From Pseudomonas sp. IB20 (GTDB taxonomy: Bacteria; Pseudomonadota; Gammaproteobacteria; Pseudomonadales; Pseudomonadaceae): a stretch of DNA of 64,000 nucleotides. How positions within the stretch are numbered: position 1 is the stretch's first letter; each line of letters starts with the position of its first letter. Location: contig NZ_CP046103.1 of assembly GCF_009707325.1 (NCBI RefSeq), positions 2,157,810 to 2,221,809 on the forward strand, given 5' to 3'. Under the pieces are notes generated by a model. The model was not told where the DNA came from, ran no database searches, and was given only the letters and a program-made list of their open reading frames with translations. The position numbers were made by a program, and so were the translations under genes. This document shows positions 1-11,127 of the stretch, one piece after another.

Positions 1-438
1 ACCCGCAAGCGCGGTGGCCAGGTGGTGTTCGACAACAACTATCGCCCGCGTTTGTGGGCCAGCGTCGAGGCGGCGCGCGCGGCCTATCACACGGTGTTGG
101 CCGAAGTGGATATCGCCTTGCTGACCGAGGACGACGAGCGTGCGTTGTTTGGCTACGCCGACAGCGAGCAGGTGTTTGCGGCGTACCCGGCGATGGCAGA
201 GGTGGTGCTCAAGCGCGGGGCGCAGGCGTGTTTGATCCGCTGCGCGGGCGAGCGCTTTGCCGTGCCGGCGCTGAAGGTTGAGAAGGTGGTGGACACCACG
301 GCGGCGGGGGATTCGTTCAGTGCGGCGTATTTGGCCAGTCGGCTGAAGGGTGGTTCGCCAGAGGCGGCGGCCTTGGCTGGGCATCGGTTGGCGAGCCGGG
401 TTATCCAGGTGCCCGGAGCACTGATCCCTAAACACTGA
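1..438 (+). CDS. kdgK: 2-dehydro-3-deoxygluconokinase, C-terminal part (PfkB family)
   Basis: The frame is open from base 1, so only the last 145 residues are present; the start lies upstream of the window. PfkB sugar kinases phosphorylate a sugar hydroxyl with ATP; KdgK makes KDPG from 2-keto-3-deoxygluconate in the cytoplasm, feeding the Entner-Doudoroff pathway. Seen here: DNNYRPRLW, typical of KdgK, near the fragment start, and the PfkB C-terminal signature DTTAAGDSF with the catalytic Asp around fragment residue 105. The gene ends in TGA at 436-438, which runs directly into an inverted repeat. Family assignment is firm; KdgK rather than another PfkB kinase is inferred from the DNNYRPRLW segment. 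Confidence 0.85.
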   Translation, partial: TRKRGGQVVFDNNYRPRLWASVEAARAAYHTVLAEVDIALLTEDDERALFGYADSEQVFAAYPAMAEVVLKRGAQACLIRCAGERFAVPALKVEKVVDTTAAGDSFSAAYLASRLKGGSPEAAALAGHRLASRVIQVPGALIPKH

Positions 439-543
439 TCGTTCCCACGCTCCGCGTGGGCATGCAGCCAGGGGCGCTCTGCGTCCCAGAAGCGGACGCG
501 GAGCGTCCGGTGAGGCATTCCCACGCGAAGCGTGGGAACGATC
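437..543. repeat. Dispersed inverted repeat between kdgK and ppiC
   Basis: The 14-bp arms GATCGTTCCCACGC (437-450) and GCGTGGGAACGATC (530-543) are perfect inverted copies. Inside them are smaller hairpins (CCCACGC/GCGTGGG types) and a GGACGCGGAGCGTCC palindrome. The repeat lies between two convergent genes, so its transcript could act as a bidirectional terminator; that role is inferred. Confidence 0.75.
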
Positions 544-548
544 GCTGG

Positions 549-824
549 TCAGTCGCGGTAAAACACCTGCACCAAGTGGTACCCAAACTTGCTCTTGATC
601 GGCCCATGCACCACTTTCACCGGCTTCTTGAAGATCACCGCATCAATCGCCCCCACCATCTGCCCCGGCCGCACTTCACCCAGGTCACCGCCGCGCTTGC
701 CGGACGGGCAGGTCGAGTACTTTTTGGCCAGCACATCAAACGCTTCGCCCTTGGCAATGCGCTGCTTGAGCTGTTCGGCTTCTTCGCTGGTTTTCACCAG
801 GATGTGACGGGCTTGGGCTTTCAT
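549..824 (-). CDS. Parvulin-type peptidyl-prolyl cis-trans isomerase
   Basis: A 91-residue single-domain parvulin, the usual size of PpiC-type cytoplasmic PPIases that isomerise Xaa-Pro bonds. Seen: ARHILVKT at the N-terminus, CPSGKRGGDLG in the middle and FGYHLVQV at the C-terminus, the three conserved blocks of the rotamase fold. The start MKAQARHIL (824) is preferred over a Met five codons upstream because the family begins right before the ARHILV strand. There is no signal peptide. A second parvulin of the same type sits at 15201-15482. Start choice is uncertain by five codons. Confidence 0.85.
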   Translation of the reverse strand: MKAQARHILVKTSEEAEQLKQRIAKGEAFDVLAKKYSTCPSGKRGGDLGEVRPGQMVGAIDAVIFKKPVKVVHGPIKSKFGYHLVQVFYRD

Positions 825-874
825 GTTGTTACCTTGCAACGGTCAAACGTAAGGGCGCGCGATTATGCCTGAAC

Positions 875-3412
875 TCACTCGTTGACGCTGATCATGCTGC
901 GGATTTTTGTCGCCAGCAAGTCGATGGAAAACGGCTTGGCGACCATGTCCATGCCGTCTTCCAGGAAGCCTTGGCGCTCGGCGGCTTTTTCGGCGTAACC
1001 GGTCATGAACAACACGCGCAGGCCGGGCCGATGCTGGCGGGCGATTTCTGCCAGTTGCCGGCCGTTCATGCCCGGCAGGCCGACGTCGGTGACCAGCAAG
1101 TCCACGCGCAAATCCGACTCCAGCAACGGCAGCGCCGCGCGTGCGTCGGCTGCCTGGTGCGCGGTGTAGCCCAATTCATCCAGCACGTTGACCACCAACA
1201 TGCGCACCGCAGGGTCATCCTCGACGACAACCACCGCCTCACCGGCCAGCGCCAGCGGGGCTTCGCTCAGGTGTTGCGGCAGGTTGCTCTCCAAGGCCGT
1301 GCCATGCAGGCGCGGCAGGTACAGGCGTACGCAGGTGCCTTGGCCGGGCTCGCTTTGAATGGTCACGTGGCCGCCGGACTGCTGGGCGAAGCCGTAGATC
1401 ATCGACAGCCCCAGACCGGTGCCCTGGCCGATGGGCTTGGTGGTGAAGAACGGGTCAAACGCCTTGGCCAGAATCTTTGGCGCCATGCCGCTGCCGTTGT
1501 CACTCACGCCGAGCATCACGTAATCGCCGGCCTTGACCGGTTCCAGCGTGGTGATGTCGGTGCCGTCCAAGTAACTGTTGGCGGTTTCGATCAACAATTC
1601 GCCGCCGTCAGGCATTGCATCACGCGCGTTGATCACCAGGTTGAGCAGGGCGTTTTCGAGCTGGCTGGCATCGGTGTTGACCGGCCAGATATCTTTGCCT
1701 AGTTCCACCTTGAGCGCGATGTGTGCGCCCTTGGTGCGCCGGAACAAGTCTTCCAGGGACGCCACCAGCGTGTTTGGGTCGAGCGGGCGCCGGTCCAGCG
1801 ACTGGCGGCGTGAGAACGCCAGCAGCCGATGGGTGAGGGCGGCCGCGCGGTGGGCAGAGGACACCGCCGCGTCGGTAAACCGGCCGATCTCGTCACTGCG
1901 CCCGCCGGCGATATAGCGCTGCATCAGGTCGAGGCTGCCGATAATGCCGGTGAGCATATTGTTGAAGTCATGGGCGATGCCGCCGGTGAGTTGGCCCACC
2001 GCTTCCATCTTCTGCGCATGGCGCAGCGCATCTTCGGCACGCTCGCGTTCGAACATCTCGTTTTGCAGGCGCTGGTTGGCCTCGGCCAGCGCCTGGGTGC
2101 GCTGGGCCACCCGTTCTTCGAGGTTTTCGTTGAGGTTGCGCAGCGCTTCTTCGGTGAGTTTGCGCTCGGTTTCATCGATGACAAAGATGTAGAAACCGTT
2201 CACCGAGCCGTCATTGCTGAAGCGCGGCAGGTACTTCATCAACGCATGGCGCGGCCGACCGTCGTGGTGCGGCGTAACCGTCATGAAGCTGCACGCCTTG
2301 CCTCGCAGGGCGGCGGCGATCTTGTCCTCGCGCCCGGCATACAGTTCGTCGCCGATGATTTCGCGGATGCTCTTGCCGTACAACTCCTGCGGAGTCATGC
2401 CGTACCATTCCAGGTACGCGCTGTTGTTCAAGCGAAAGCGTTCTTCATGGTCGACGTAGCCGATCAGCACCGGCATGGCGTTGATGATCAGCTGCAGCTC
2501 GGTCTGGCTTTGGCGCAGGGCCTGTTCAGTGTGTTTGCGTTCGGTCAGGTCCAGCGCCGCGCCTAAAAAGCGCGCCGGGCGGCCTTGGTGATCCTTGTAG
2601 CAACGGCCACGGGCAAACACCCAGCGCACTTGGCCGTCGGCTTGCAACAGGCGGTACTCCTCGGCGTACTCGGTGCCGAAGGTGATGCAGTGCTTGATGC
2701 TGCGCGCCACCATGCCACGGTCTTCGGGGTGCACGCCGTGCAGGTAGTCGCTGATCGGCAAGAGGTCAGCATCACTCGGGTCAACGCCGTGCAGGTAGGC
2801 GAAGTGGGCGTCGGCGACAAAACGGTCTTCGCCGATGTCCCAATCCCAGGTGCCGACCGCATCGGTCGCCGCGAGTGCCAGTTGCAGGCGTTGCTCGGAG
2901 TTGTGCTGGGCCTTGAGGCTGTCTTCGGAGCGCTGTTGCAGCTCCAAGGCTTTGCTGCGGCGTTCGTTGGTTTCGATGGCGGTGACCAGGATGCCGGCGA
3001 CCGCGCCGCTTTCATCGCGGACCGGGCTGTAAGTGAGGTCGAGCCAGATTTCAGTGTCGCGATGGTGGCGTTGCAGCACGAAACGCTGTTCGCTGAAGCT
3101 GCGCACCTGGCCGCTCAGCACCGCGTCGTAGACCGGCGCGGTGAAGCTCGCCAGTTCCGGCCAGGTCTCGTGGGCCGGCTGGCCCATGGCGCCGGGGTGC
3201 TTGTTGCCTGCGAGTCGGGCAAAACTGTCGTTGTACAGCTGGGTGAGTTGGCCGCCCCACAGCAGCAGCATCGGCATCGGTGAGTTGACGACGATATCCA
3301 CCGCTGTGCGCAGGCTTTGTGGCCAATCATTGGCCGCACCGAGGGGGCTTTGCGCCCAGTCCAGCCGTGCAATCAATGCAGCAGCTTCGCTACCGGTGGA
3401 TGTTGCGTTCAT
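875..3412 (-). CDS. Hybrid sensor histidine kinase with three PAS domains and a receiver
   Basis: An 845-residue soluble-looking kinase with no clear membrane segment. Order: PAS-like sensor (about 25-145), PAS_3 (about 170-295), PAS (about 300-415), a coiled coil (about 425-470), HisKA with phospho-acceptor His481 in [11 protein letters not shown], HATPase_c with the N box [14 protein letters not shown] and the GTGLGLS lid, and a C-terminal receiver whose phospho-acceptor is Asp776 in TDVGLPG. The receiver has no output domain, so the signal probably leaves by a phosphotransfer protein or a separate regulator; none is next door. [11 protein letters not shown] kinases of this layout are common in Pseudomonas. 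The stimulus cannot be read from the sequence. The ATG at 3412 gives a complete first PAS. Confidence 0.9.
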   Translation of the reverse strand: MNATSTGSEAAALIARLDWAQSPLGAANDWPQSLRTAVDIVVNSPMPMLLLWGGQLTQLYNDSFARLAGNKHPGAMGQPAHETWPELASFTAPVYDAVLSGQVRSFSEQRFVLQRHHRDTEIWLDLTYSPVRDESGAVAGILVTAIETNERRSKALELQQRSEDSLKAQHNSEQRLQLALAATDAVGTWDWDIGEDRFVADAHFAYLHGVDPSDADLLPISDYLHGVHPEDRGMVARSIKHCITFGTEYAEEYRLLQADGQVRWVFARGRCYKDHQGRPARFLGAALDLTERKHTEQALRQSQTELQLIINAMPVLIGYVDHEERFRLNNSAYLEWYGMTPQELYGKSIREIIGDELYAGREDKIAAALRGKACSFMTVTPHHDGRPRHALMKYLPRFSNDGSVNGFYIFVIDETERKLTEEALRNLNENLEERVAQRTQALAEANQRLQNEMFERERAEDALRHAQKMEAVGQLTGGIAHDFNNMLTGIIGSLDLMQRYIAGGRSDEIGRFTDAAVSSAHRAAALTHRLLAFSRRQSLDRRPLDPNTLVASLEDLFRRTKGAHIALKVELGKDIWPVNTDASQLENALLNLVINARDAMPDGGELLIETANSYLDGTDITTLEPVKAGDYVMLGVSDNGSGMAPKILAKAFDPFFTTKPIGQGTGLGLSMIYGFAQQSGGHVTIQSEPGQGTCVRLYLPRLHGTALESNLPQHLSEAPLALAGEAVVVVEDDPAVRMLVVNVLDELGYTAHQAADARAALPLLESDLRVDLLVTDVGLPGMNGRQLAEIARQHRPGLRVLFMTGYAEKAAERQGFLEDGMDMVAKPFSIDLLATKIRSMISVNE

Positions 3413-3549
3413 GAAAAAACCCTACGCATAACACTTTGAAAAACCACAAAAGCCGATTATCCCGCGAGTCGGGAACGGCTGACTACCCCTCGAAAAATAG
3501 CATGCATTGGGGCTTTGTCTTCAAATGAGTGCTTTTGCGCTGAAACCTT

Positions 3550-5508
<1,959 letters not shown>

Positions 5509-5659
5509 CAGCAAAGTCTCTTGTTCTTGTATCAATCTACCCAACAACACAGCGCCAACCTGTGGGAGCTGGCTTGCCTGCGATAGCGGTGTATCAGTCA
5601 TGCATGAGCCAGCTGACCCAGCGCGTCCAGCGCCCACATTTGATCTTCAGTGTCTGTTT

Positions 5660-6433
5660 TTATTGGGCCAGCCAGCCGCCGTCGATGTTCCACGCGGCAC
5701 CACGCACCTGGGCGCCCGCCTCACTGCACAAAAACAACACTAACTCACCCAGCTGCGGCGGCGTCACAAACTCCAGCGACGGCTGTTTCTCCGAGAGCAA
5801 ATCATGCTGCGCCTGCTGCGGGCCCACGCCTTTGGCTGCGCGGTCATCAATCTGCTTTTGCACCAACGGCGTCAGCACCCAGCCCGGGCAGATGGCGTTG
5901 CAGGTGACGTTACTGGTGGCGGTTTCCAGGCCCACCACCTTGGTCAAACCGATCACCCCATGCTTAGCCGCCACATATGCGGCCTTGCCCACCGAACCGA
6001 CCAGGCCATGCACGGAGGCGATGTTGACGATGCGCCCCCAGCCCTTGGCCTTCATGCCTGGCAAACTCAAGCGCGTGCTGTGGAACACCGAAGACAGGTT
6101 GATCGCGATAATCGAGTCCCAGCGTTCGGCCGGGAAGTCTTCCACCGCCGACACATGCTGGATGCCGGCGTTGTTGACCAGAATGTCCACGCCGCCGAAC
6201 TCACGCTCGGCGTAGGCGATCATGTCGGCGATCTGTGCCGGGTCGCTGACGTCGGCCGGGTGGTGGCCGACCTTGCCGCCGAACGCCTGCACCTGGGCGA
6301 TCACCGCGCTGGCGTCGCCAAAGCCGTTGAGGATCAGGTTGGCGCCGGCCTTGGCCAGGCTCAGCGCGATGCCCAAACCGATGCCGCTGGTGGAGCCGGT
6401 AACCAGGGCGGTCTTGCCGTTCAAAGTCGTCAT
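5660..6433 (-). CDS. bdhA: 3-hydroxybutyrate dehydrogenase (SDR)
   Basis: A 257-residue short-chain dehydrogenase oxidising D-3-hydroxybutyrate to acetoacetate with NAD+. Seen: the nucleotide motif TGSTSGIGLG at the N-terminus, the NNAG motif (VNNAGIQHV), the catalytic YVAAK, and the C-terminal NIDGGWLAQ, typical of this family. Start at MTTLNGK (6433), immediately after the permease stop at 6441 with 7 bp between, so translation is likely coupled. The product feeds the acetoacetyl-CoA synthetase downstream, from which a 151-bp gap with a half REP element separates it. Confidence 0.92.
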   Translation of the reverse strand: MTTLNGKTALVTGSTSGIGLGIALSLAKAGANLILNGFGDASAVIAQVQAFGGKVGHHPADVSDPAQIADMIAYAEREFGGVDILVNNAGIQHVSAVEDFPAERWDSIIAINLSSVFHSTRLSLPGMKAKGWGRIVNIASVHGLVGSVGKAAYVAAKHGVIGLTKVVGLETATSNVTCNAICPGWVLTPLVQKQIDDRAAKGVGPQQAQHDLLSEKQPSLEFVTPPQLGELVLFLCSEAGAQVRGAAWNIDGGWLAQ

Positions 6434-6440
6434 GAAAACC

Positions 6441-7832
6441 TCACACAATGCCGGTGGCGTAGAAAGTACCGATCACCACGAACACCGCAAGGGTCTTGAT
6501 AATCGTGATGCCGAAAATGTCCTTGTAGGCTTCGCGGTGGGTCAGCCCGGTCACCGCCAGCAGCGTGATCACCGCGCCGTTGTGAGGCAGGGTGTCCATG
6601 CCGCCGCTGGCCATGGCCGCGACCCGGTGCAGCACTTCAAGGGGGATATTGGCCGCATGGGCCGCCGAAATAAAGCTCTCGGACATCGCCGCCAGGGCAA
6701 TGCTCATGCCGCCGGAGGCGGAACCGGTGATGCCGGCCAGCAAGGTCACGGTAATCGCTTCGTTGACCAGCGGGTTGGGGATGCCCTTGAGCCAGTCCGC
6801 CAGCACCAGAAAGCCCGGCAACGAGGCGATCACCGCGCCAAAGCCGTATTCCGACGCGGTGTTCATCGCCGCCAGCAGCGCACCGCTCACCGCGCTTTTA
6901 CTGCCTTCGGCGAGCTTGCTGCGAATTGCCGACCAGCCGAATACCAACACCATCACGATGCCGACCAGTAACGCCGCCTGCACCGCCCAGATCGCTGTGA
7001 GCTTGGCGATTTCGGTGGTCACCGGCGCGCTCATGCCCGGCAGGCTGAGGCTGTGGGTCTTGCCGTACCACTGTGGGATCCAGTGGGTGAACAGCAGGTT
7101 CATCACGCCCACCAGCAGCAGCGGCGACAGTGCGATCCACGGGTTAGGCAGGGCGATATTTTCAGCAGTTTCCGGCTCGTTGCGCAGCTCGGTGCCGTAG
7201 CCTTCACCGGCACGCTGGGCCTTGTTGCGCTGGCGCGCCAGGTAGAGCATGCCGGCACAGAACACGAAGATCGTGCCGATCAAGCCCAGCCACGGCGCGG
7301 CCCACGCGGTGGTGTTGAAGAAGGTGCTGGGGATGATGTTCTGGATCTGCGGCGTGCCGGGCAGGGCGTCCATGGTGAACGAGAACGCGCCGAGGGCGAT
7401 GGTCGCCGGGATCAGGCGCTTGGGGATATTGCTCTGACGGAACATCTCCGCCGCAAACGGGTACACCGCAAACACCACCACAAACAGCGAGACGCCGCCG
7501 TAGGTGAGCAGGGCGCAAACCAGCACGATCACCAGCATCGCCTGGCGCGTGCCGAGCAAACGGATCGCGGCGGCGACGATGGCGCGCGAGAAGCCCGACA
7601 GTTCGATCAGCTTGCCGAACACCGCGCCGAGCAGGAATACCGGGAAATACAGTTTGATGAACCCGACCATTTTTTCCATGAACACCCCGGTAAACGCAGG
7701 GGCGACGGCGGACGGGTCGGTGAGCAGGACGGCGCCGAGGGCGGCGATGGGGGCAAACAGGATAACGCTGTAGCCACGGTAGGCGGCCAGCATCAGCAGC
7801 GCGAGGGCTGCCAGGGCAATGATCACACTCAT
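6441..7832 (-). CDS. GntP-family permease, probable 3-hydroxybutyrate importer
   Basis: A 463-residue inner-membrane transporter with about 12 hydrophobic segments and the GntP-type glycine-rich segment GSASGGMSIALAA. GntP family members carry gluconate and related hydroxy acids by H+ symport. Substrate 3-hydroxybutyrate is inferred from its place as first gene of a unit with bdhA and acetoacetyl-CoA synthetase. The leader contains GGAGA at a good spacing before the ATG, and a sigma-54 promoter lies about 60-75 bp upstream. Confidence 0.88.
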   Translation of the reverse strand: MSVIIALAALALLMLAAYRGYSVILFAPIAALGAVLLTDPSAVAPAFTGVFMEKMVGFIKLYFPVFLLGAVFGKLIELSGFSRAIVAAAIRLLGTRQAMLVIVLVCALLTYGGVSLFVVVFAVYPFAAEMFRQSNIPKRLIPATIALGAFSFTMDALPGTPQIQNIIPSTFFNTTAWAAPWLGLIGTIFVFCAGMLYLARQRNKAQRAGEGYGTELRNEPETAENIALPNPWIALSPLLLVGVMNLLFTHWIPQWYGKTHSLSLPGMSAPVTTEIAKLTAIWAVQAALLVGIVMVLVFGWSAIRSKLAEGSKSAVSGALLAAMNTASEYGFGAVIASLPGFLVLADWLKGIPNPLVNEAITVTLLAGITGSASGGMSIALAAMSESFISAAHAANIPLEVLHRVAAMASGGMDTLPHNGAVITLLAVTGLTHREAYKDIFGITIIKTLAVFVVIGTFYATGIV

Positions 7833-7890
7833 GGTGTGTCTCCAGATCGAATTGTTATTTTTGTGGGGTGGTGCTTTGGAGAGGAGCTAT

Positions 7891-7906
7891 AGCTAGATGT
7901 GTGCCA
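7891..7906 (-). promoter_or_regulatory. Sigma-54 (-24/-12) promoter of the permease-bdhA-ligase unit
   Basis: On the minus strand the bases read TGGCACACATCTAGCT. Against the RpoN consensus TGGCAC(R)-N4-TTGCW, the -24 element matches fully, GC of the -12 element is at the right spacing, and only one -12 base differs. Transcription would start near 7880 and give a short leader to the permease ATG at 7832. The neighbouring gene encodes a sigma-54 activator, which supports the call. Confidence 0.75.
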
Positions 7907-7967
7907 ACACATTAACATGTTCAAATATAAGGATATTGTTTTTACTTTAAGCTGCGTTTTTGAATTT

Positions 7968-7985
7968 TGTCTCTATTTTGAGACA
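7968..7985. promoter_or_regulatory. Putative enhancer palindrome 1 for the sigma-54 activator
   Basis: Perfect palindrome TGTCTC-N6-GAGACA centred about 80 bp upstream of the -24/-12 promoter, a usual distance for an enhancer bound by a sigma-54 activator. A near copy lies at 8102-8117. Binding by the adjacent regulator is inferred. Confidence 0.55.
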
Positions 7986-7998
7986 GGTGAATATTCAA

Positions 7999-8074
7999 TG
8001 TGGGGGCTGGCTTGGCTGCGATGGCCATAGGTGTCTACACATCTTTTGATAGGTTGTGCAAGCCCGCTCCCACA
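7999..8074. repeat. REP-pair hairpin (REPIN-like) in the promoter region
   Basis: Left arm begins TGTGGGGGCTGGCTTG and the right arm ends GCAAGCCCGCTCCCACA; together they form an imperfect long hairpin of the GTGGGAGC family. It sits between the two putative enhancer palindromes upstream of the sigma-54 promoter. Confidence 0.75.
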
Positions 8075-8101
8075 TTAGAATATCTACATTTGTAGATTCT
8101 C

Positions 8102-8117
8102 GTCCCTATATAGAGAC
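8102..8117. promoter_or_regulatory. Putative enhancer palindrome 2 overlapping the regulator stop codon
   Basis: GTCCC-N6-GAGAC, one base from the GTCTC-N6-GAGAC core of the palindrome at 7968-7985. Its last base is the final base of the regulator's TAG. The two sites are about 133 bp apart. Function inferred from similarity and place. Confidence 0.45.
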
Positions 8118-9514
8118 TAGGTAATGCCAAGGGCGACCATTTTTTTGTACAGCGTCGACCGCCCCAGCCCCAGGCGCTTGGCTGCCCCTACTACGTTGCC
8201 TTCACACGCCGCCAAAGCCGCCCCAATCACCTGGCGATCAAAGCGCTCCCGCGCCGCCGCAAACGTCTCGCCCTCGACCGTTTCCACCGCGCCACGCGCC
8301 ACAGGGCTGAACGTGCCAATCGCGGCGCGAATCTCCCCCGCATCCAGCACCAAGTCATCACTCAGCAACGCCGCGCGCTCCAGCACATTGCGCAGCTCTC
8401 GGATATTTCCCGGCCACGCATGCTGCGCCAACAGCGCCAGTGCCTCGCGGTCCAGTTCATGCTGGCTGCGCAACTCTTCCAGAATCGCCTCACTCAACGC
8501 CGGAATGTCATCCAGCCGCTCACGCAACGGCGGCACCTGGATCGGCAGTACATTCAGCCGGTAATACAAATCCGCGCGGAACTCGCCGCGCTTGATCGCC
8601 GCCTCCAGGTCCATGGACGTGGCGGCAATCACCCGTACATCGCTGTGCCGCATTTCATTGGAGCCCACTGGCTCGTATTCCTTTTCCTGCAACACCCGCA
8701 GCAGTTTGCTTTGCAGCGGCAGCGGCATGTCGCCGATTTCATCAAGGAACAGCGTGCCGCCCTGGGCGATCTGCAATTTGCCGGGGCGGCCTTTGCGGTC
8801 GGCGCCGGTAAACGCGCCCGGCGCGGTGCCGAAGAACTCGGCTTCGAGCAGGTCACCGGGAATCGCCGCGCTGTTGATGCTGACGAAGGCTTTGTGCGCA
8901 CGCGGTGATGCGCCGTGAATCGCCTGGGCCAGCAGCTCCTTGCCGGTGCCGGTTTCGCCGAGCAGCAACACTGGCGACTCAGCGCTCGCACTGCGCCGCG
9001 CCCGGCGTTTGACTTCCAGGCTGGCCGCGCTGGTGCCGATAAAGTGCGCGAAGTTGTATTTGCTCTGGCGCGAGCGCAACAGCGAGCGGGTCGACGCCAG
9101 CTCCTGCTGCATGCTCAGGTAGCGCTCGATCAGCGGCGACAGGTTGCGCAGCTCGTCGAACAGCGCAAAGCCAATCGCACCGATCACCGCGCCGGCATCG
9201 TCGTGAATTGGCAGGCGCATCACCACCAGCGGGCCTTTGGGCGTGTCCTGGATGTCCAGCAAGATCGGCTGGTCATTGCGCACCACCTGGCGCAACAGGC
9301 TGTTGGAAATCACCTGTTCGCAGGGCTGGCCGATGGCCTCGTCGGCGCTTTTGAGGCCGAAACGCTTGGCGTAGCGCTCGTTCATCCACACGATATTCGC
9401 GTCGCGGTCGACGATCACCGTGCCTTCGCTGGACTGCTCGATGATCTCGAACAGCGACTGGATGGCCAGGCCGCGAACCTGTTGGTAGTCCTTGAGGCTT
9501 TCGTTGCTATTCAT
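8117..9514 (-). CDS. Sigma-54-dependent activator, PAS-AAA+-Fis type
   Basis: A 465-residue bacterial enhancer-binding protein. Order: N-terminal PAS sensor (about 20-130), AAA+ domain with Walker A GETGTGKE near residue 185, the sigma-54 contact loop GAFTGA near 233 and Walker B GGTLFLDEIG near 255, then a Fis-type helix-turn-helix at the C-terminus (GNVVGAAKRLGLGRSTLYKK). Start at MNSNESLKDY (9514); the frame upstream of it is not family-like. It is transcribed towards the ketone-body genes, whose leader holds a -24/-12 promoter and two similar palindromes, so it most likely activates them in response to a small metabolite sensed by the PAS domain. Confidence 0.9.
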   Translation of the reverse strand: MNSNESLKDYQQVRGLAIQSLFEIIEQSSEGTVIVDRDANIVWMNERYAKRFGLKSADEAIGQPCEQVISNSLLRQVVRNDQPILLDIQDTPKGPLVVMRLPIHDDAGAVIGAIGFALFDELRNLSPLIERYLSMQQELASTRSLLRSRQSKYNFAHFIGTSAASLEVKRRARRSASAESPVLLLGETGTGKELLAQAIHGASPRAHKAFVSINSAAIPGDLLEAEFFGTAPGAFTGADRKGRPGKLQIAQGGTLFLDEIGDMPLPLQSKLLRVLQEKEYEPVGSNEMRHSDVRVIAATSMDLEAAIKRGEFRADLYYRLNVLPIQVPPLRERLDDIPALSEAILEELRSQHELDREALALLAQHAWPGNIRELRNVLERAALLSDDLVLDAGEIRAAIGTFSPVARGAVETVEGETFAAARERFDRQVIGAALAACEGNVVGAAKRLGLGRSTLYKKMVALGIT

Positions 9515-9545
9515 GCGTGCCGAATCCTGTGATCGCTGACGTCTC

Positions 9546-11117
9546 TCACAAGGGGATATGCGCAGCCGCCAGCAGTTCTTTGGTGTACGCGTGCTGGGGC
9601 GCTTCAAATACCTCATGACTCGCGCCACGCTCCACCACCTTGCCATCCTTGATCACAATCATGTCGTGAGCCATGGCGCGTACCACGGCCAGGTCATGGC
9701 TGATAAACAGGTAAGTCAGGCCGTACTTCTCTTGCAGTTCACGCAACAACGCCACGACCTGCTTCTGCACCGTGCGGTCCAGGGCTGAAGTGGGTTCGTC
9801 CAGCAGCATCAGCGCCGGTTTAAGCACCAGGGCGCGGGCGATGGCGATGCGTTGGCGCTGGCCACCGGAAAATTCGTGTGGGTAACGGTGCCGGCTGGCG
9901 GGGTCGAGGCCCACGTCCTTGAGCACCTGCATCACTTGCGCATCGCGCTCGGCCAGGCTGCACGGTGCGTGCACTTCCAGGCCTTCGCTGATGATCTGCT
10001 CCACCGACATGCGCGGGCTGAGGCTGCCGTAAGGGTCCTGGAACACCACCTGCATCTGCTTGCGCCACGGGCGCATTTGCTTGTGGTTGAGCGGGTCGAG
10101 GGCCTCGCCCTGGAAGCGGATACTGCCGGTGGAATCGAGCAAACGCAGAATCGCCTGGCCCAGGGTCGATTTACCCGAGCCGGACTCGCCGACAATCCCC
10201 AAGGTCTTGCCGCGCTGCACGCTGAGGCTGATACCGTCCACCGCGCGCAGGTAGGTCTTGCGCTGAAACAGCCCGCCGCTGAGGGGGAATTGCACCGTCA
10301 GGTCATCGACCTGCAACACCGTTTCGCGCTCATCGCTGCACAGTGCATCGCCGGCCGGTTCCGCATCCAGCAACAGGCGGCTGTAAGGGTGTTGCGGTGC
10401 GTTGAACAGCGTCTGGCAGTCGGCCTGCTCGACGATTTCACCGGCGCGCATCACGCACACGCGCTGCGCGATGCTGCGCACCAGGTTGAGGTCATGGCTG
10501 ATCAGCAGCAGCGACATGCCCAGGCGCTGTTGCAAGGACTTGAGCAGCAGCAGGATCTTGCGCTGCACCGTCACGTCGAGTGCGGTGGTGGGTTCGTCGG
10601 CGATTAACAGTTCCGGCTCGCAGGCCAGGGCCATGGCAATCATCACCCGCTGGCGCTGCCCGCCGGACAGCTGATGCGGATAGGCTTTGAGGCGCTCCAG
10701 GGGTTTCTGGATGCCCACCAATTCGAGCAGTTCAAGGATGCGCGCCTGCGCCGCCTTGCCGCCCAGGCCCTTGTGCAGCAGCAGGGTTTCGCCGATCTGC
10801 TTTTCGATGCTGTGCAGCGGGTTGAGCGAAGTCATCGGCTCCTGGAAGATCATCGCAATGCGGTTGCCACGCAGCTTTTGCAGGGTGGCCGCCGAGGCGC
10901 CGATCAACTCCTGGCCGCGATATTTCACCGAGCCCGTGGTCTGCGTGCCGGCTTCGGGCAGCAGTTGCAGGATCGAGTGGGCCGTCACCGACTTGCCCGA
11001 GCCTGACTCGCCCACCAGCGCCAGGCATTCGCCGGGGCGCAGGTCCAGGCACAGCTTGCTCACCACGGTCTGGCCGCTGAAGGCGACACTCAGGTCGCGG
11101 ATTTCAATGAGGTTCAT
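9546..11117 (-). CDS. Peptide ABC transporter, double ATP-binding protein (YejF-like), operon 1
   Basis: A 523-residue fusion of two ABC ATPase domains. Each half has Walker A (GESGSGKS, seen twice), a signature (LSGGQRQR and FSGGQRQR) and Walker B ([12 protein letters not shown] and [12 protein letters not shown]). Oligopeptide-type C-terminal extensions follow both. The fused two-domain layout is that of YejF/NppD, which powers import of peptides such as microcin C. It is the last gene of a four-gene unit (binding protein, two permeases, ATPase) and lies 10 bp after the second permease. A paralogue is at 16503-18116. Confidence 0.92.
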   Translation of the reverse strand: MNLIEIRDLSVAFSGQTVVSKLCLDLRPGECLALVGESGSGKSVTAHSILQLLPEAGTQTTGSVKYRGQELIGASAATLQKLRGNRIAMIFQEPMTSLNPLHSIEKQIGETLLLHKGLGGKAAQARILELLELVGIQKPLERLKAYPHQLSGGQRQRVMIAMALACEPELLIADEPTTALDVTVQRKILLLLKSLQQRLGMSLLLISHDLNLVRSIAQRVCVMRAGEIVEQADCQTLFNAPQHPYSRLLLDAEPAGDALCSDERETVLQVDDLTVQFPLSGGLFQRKTYLRAVDGISLSVQRGKTLGIVGESGSGKSTLGQAILRLLDSTGSIRFQGEALDPLNHKQMRPWRKQMQVVFQDPYGSLSPRMSVEQIISEGLEVHAPCSLAERDAQVMQVLKDVGLDPASRHRYPHEFSGGQRQRIAIARALVLKPALMLLDEPTSALDRTVQKQVVALLRELQEKYGLTYLFISHDLAVVRAMAHDMIVIKDGKVVERGASHEVFEAPQHAYTKELLAAAHIPL

Positions 11118-11127
11118 AGGCAGTCAC

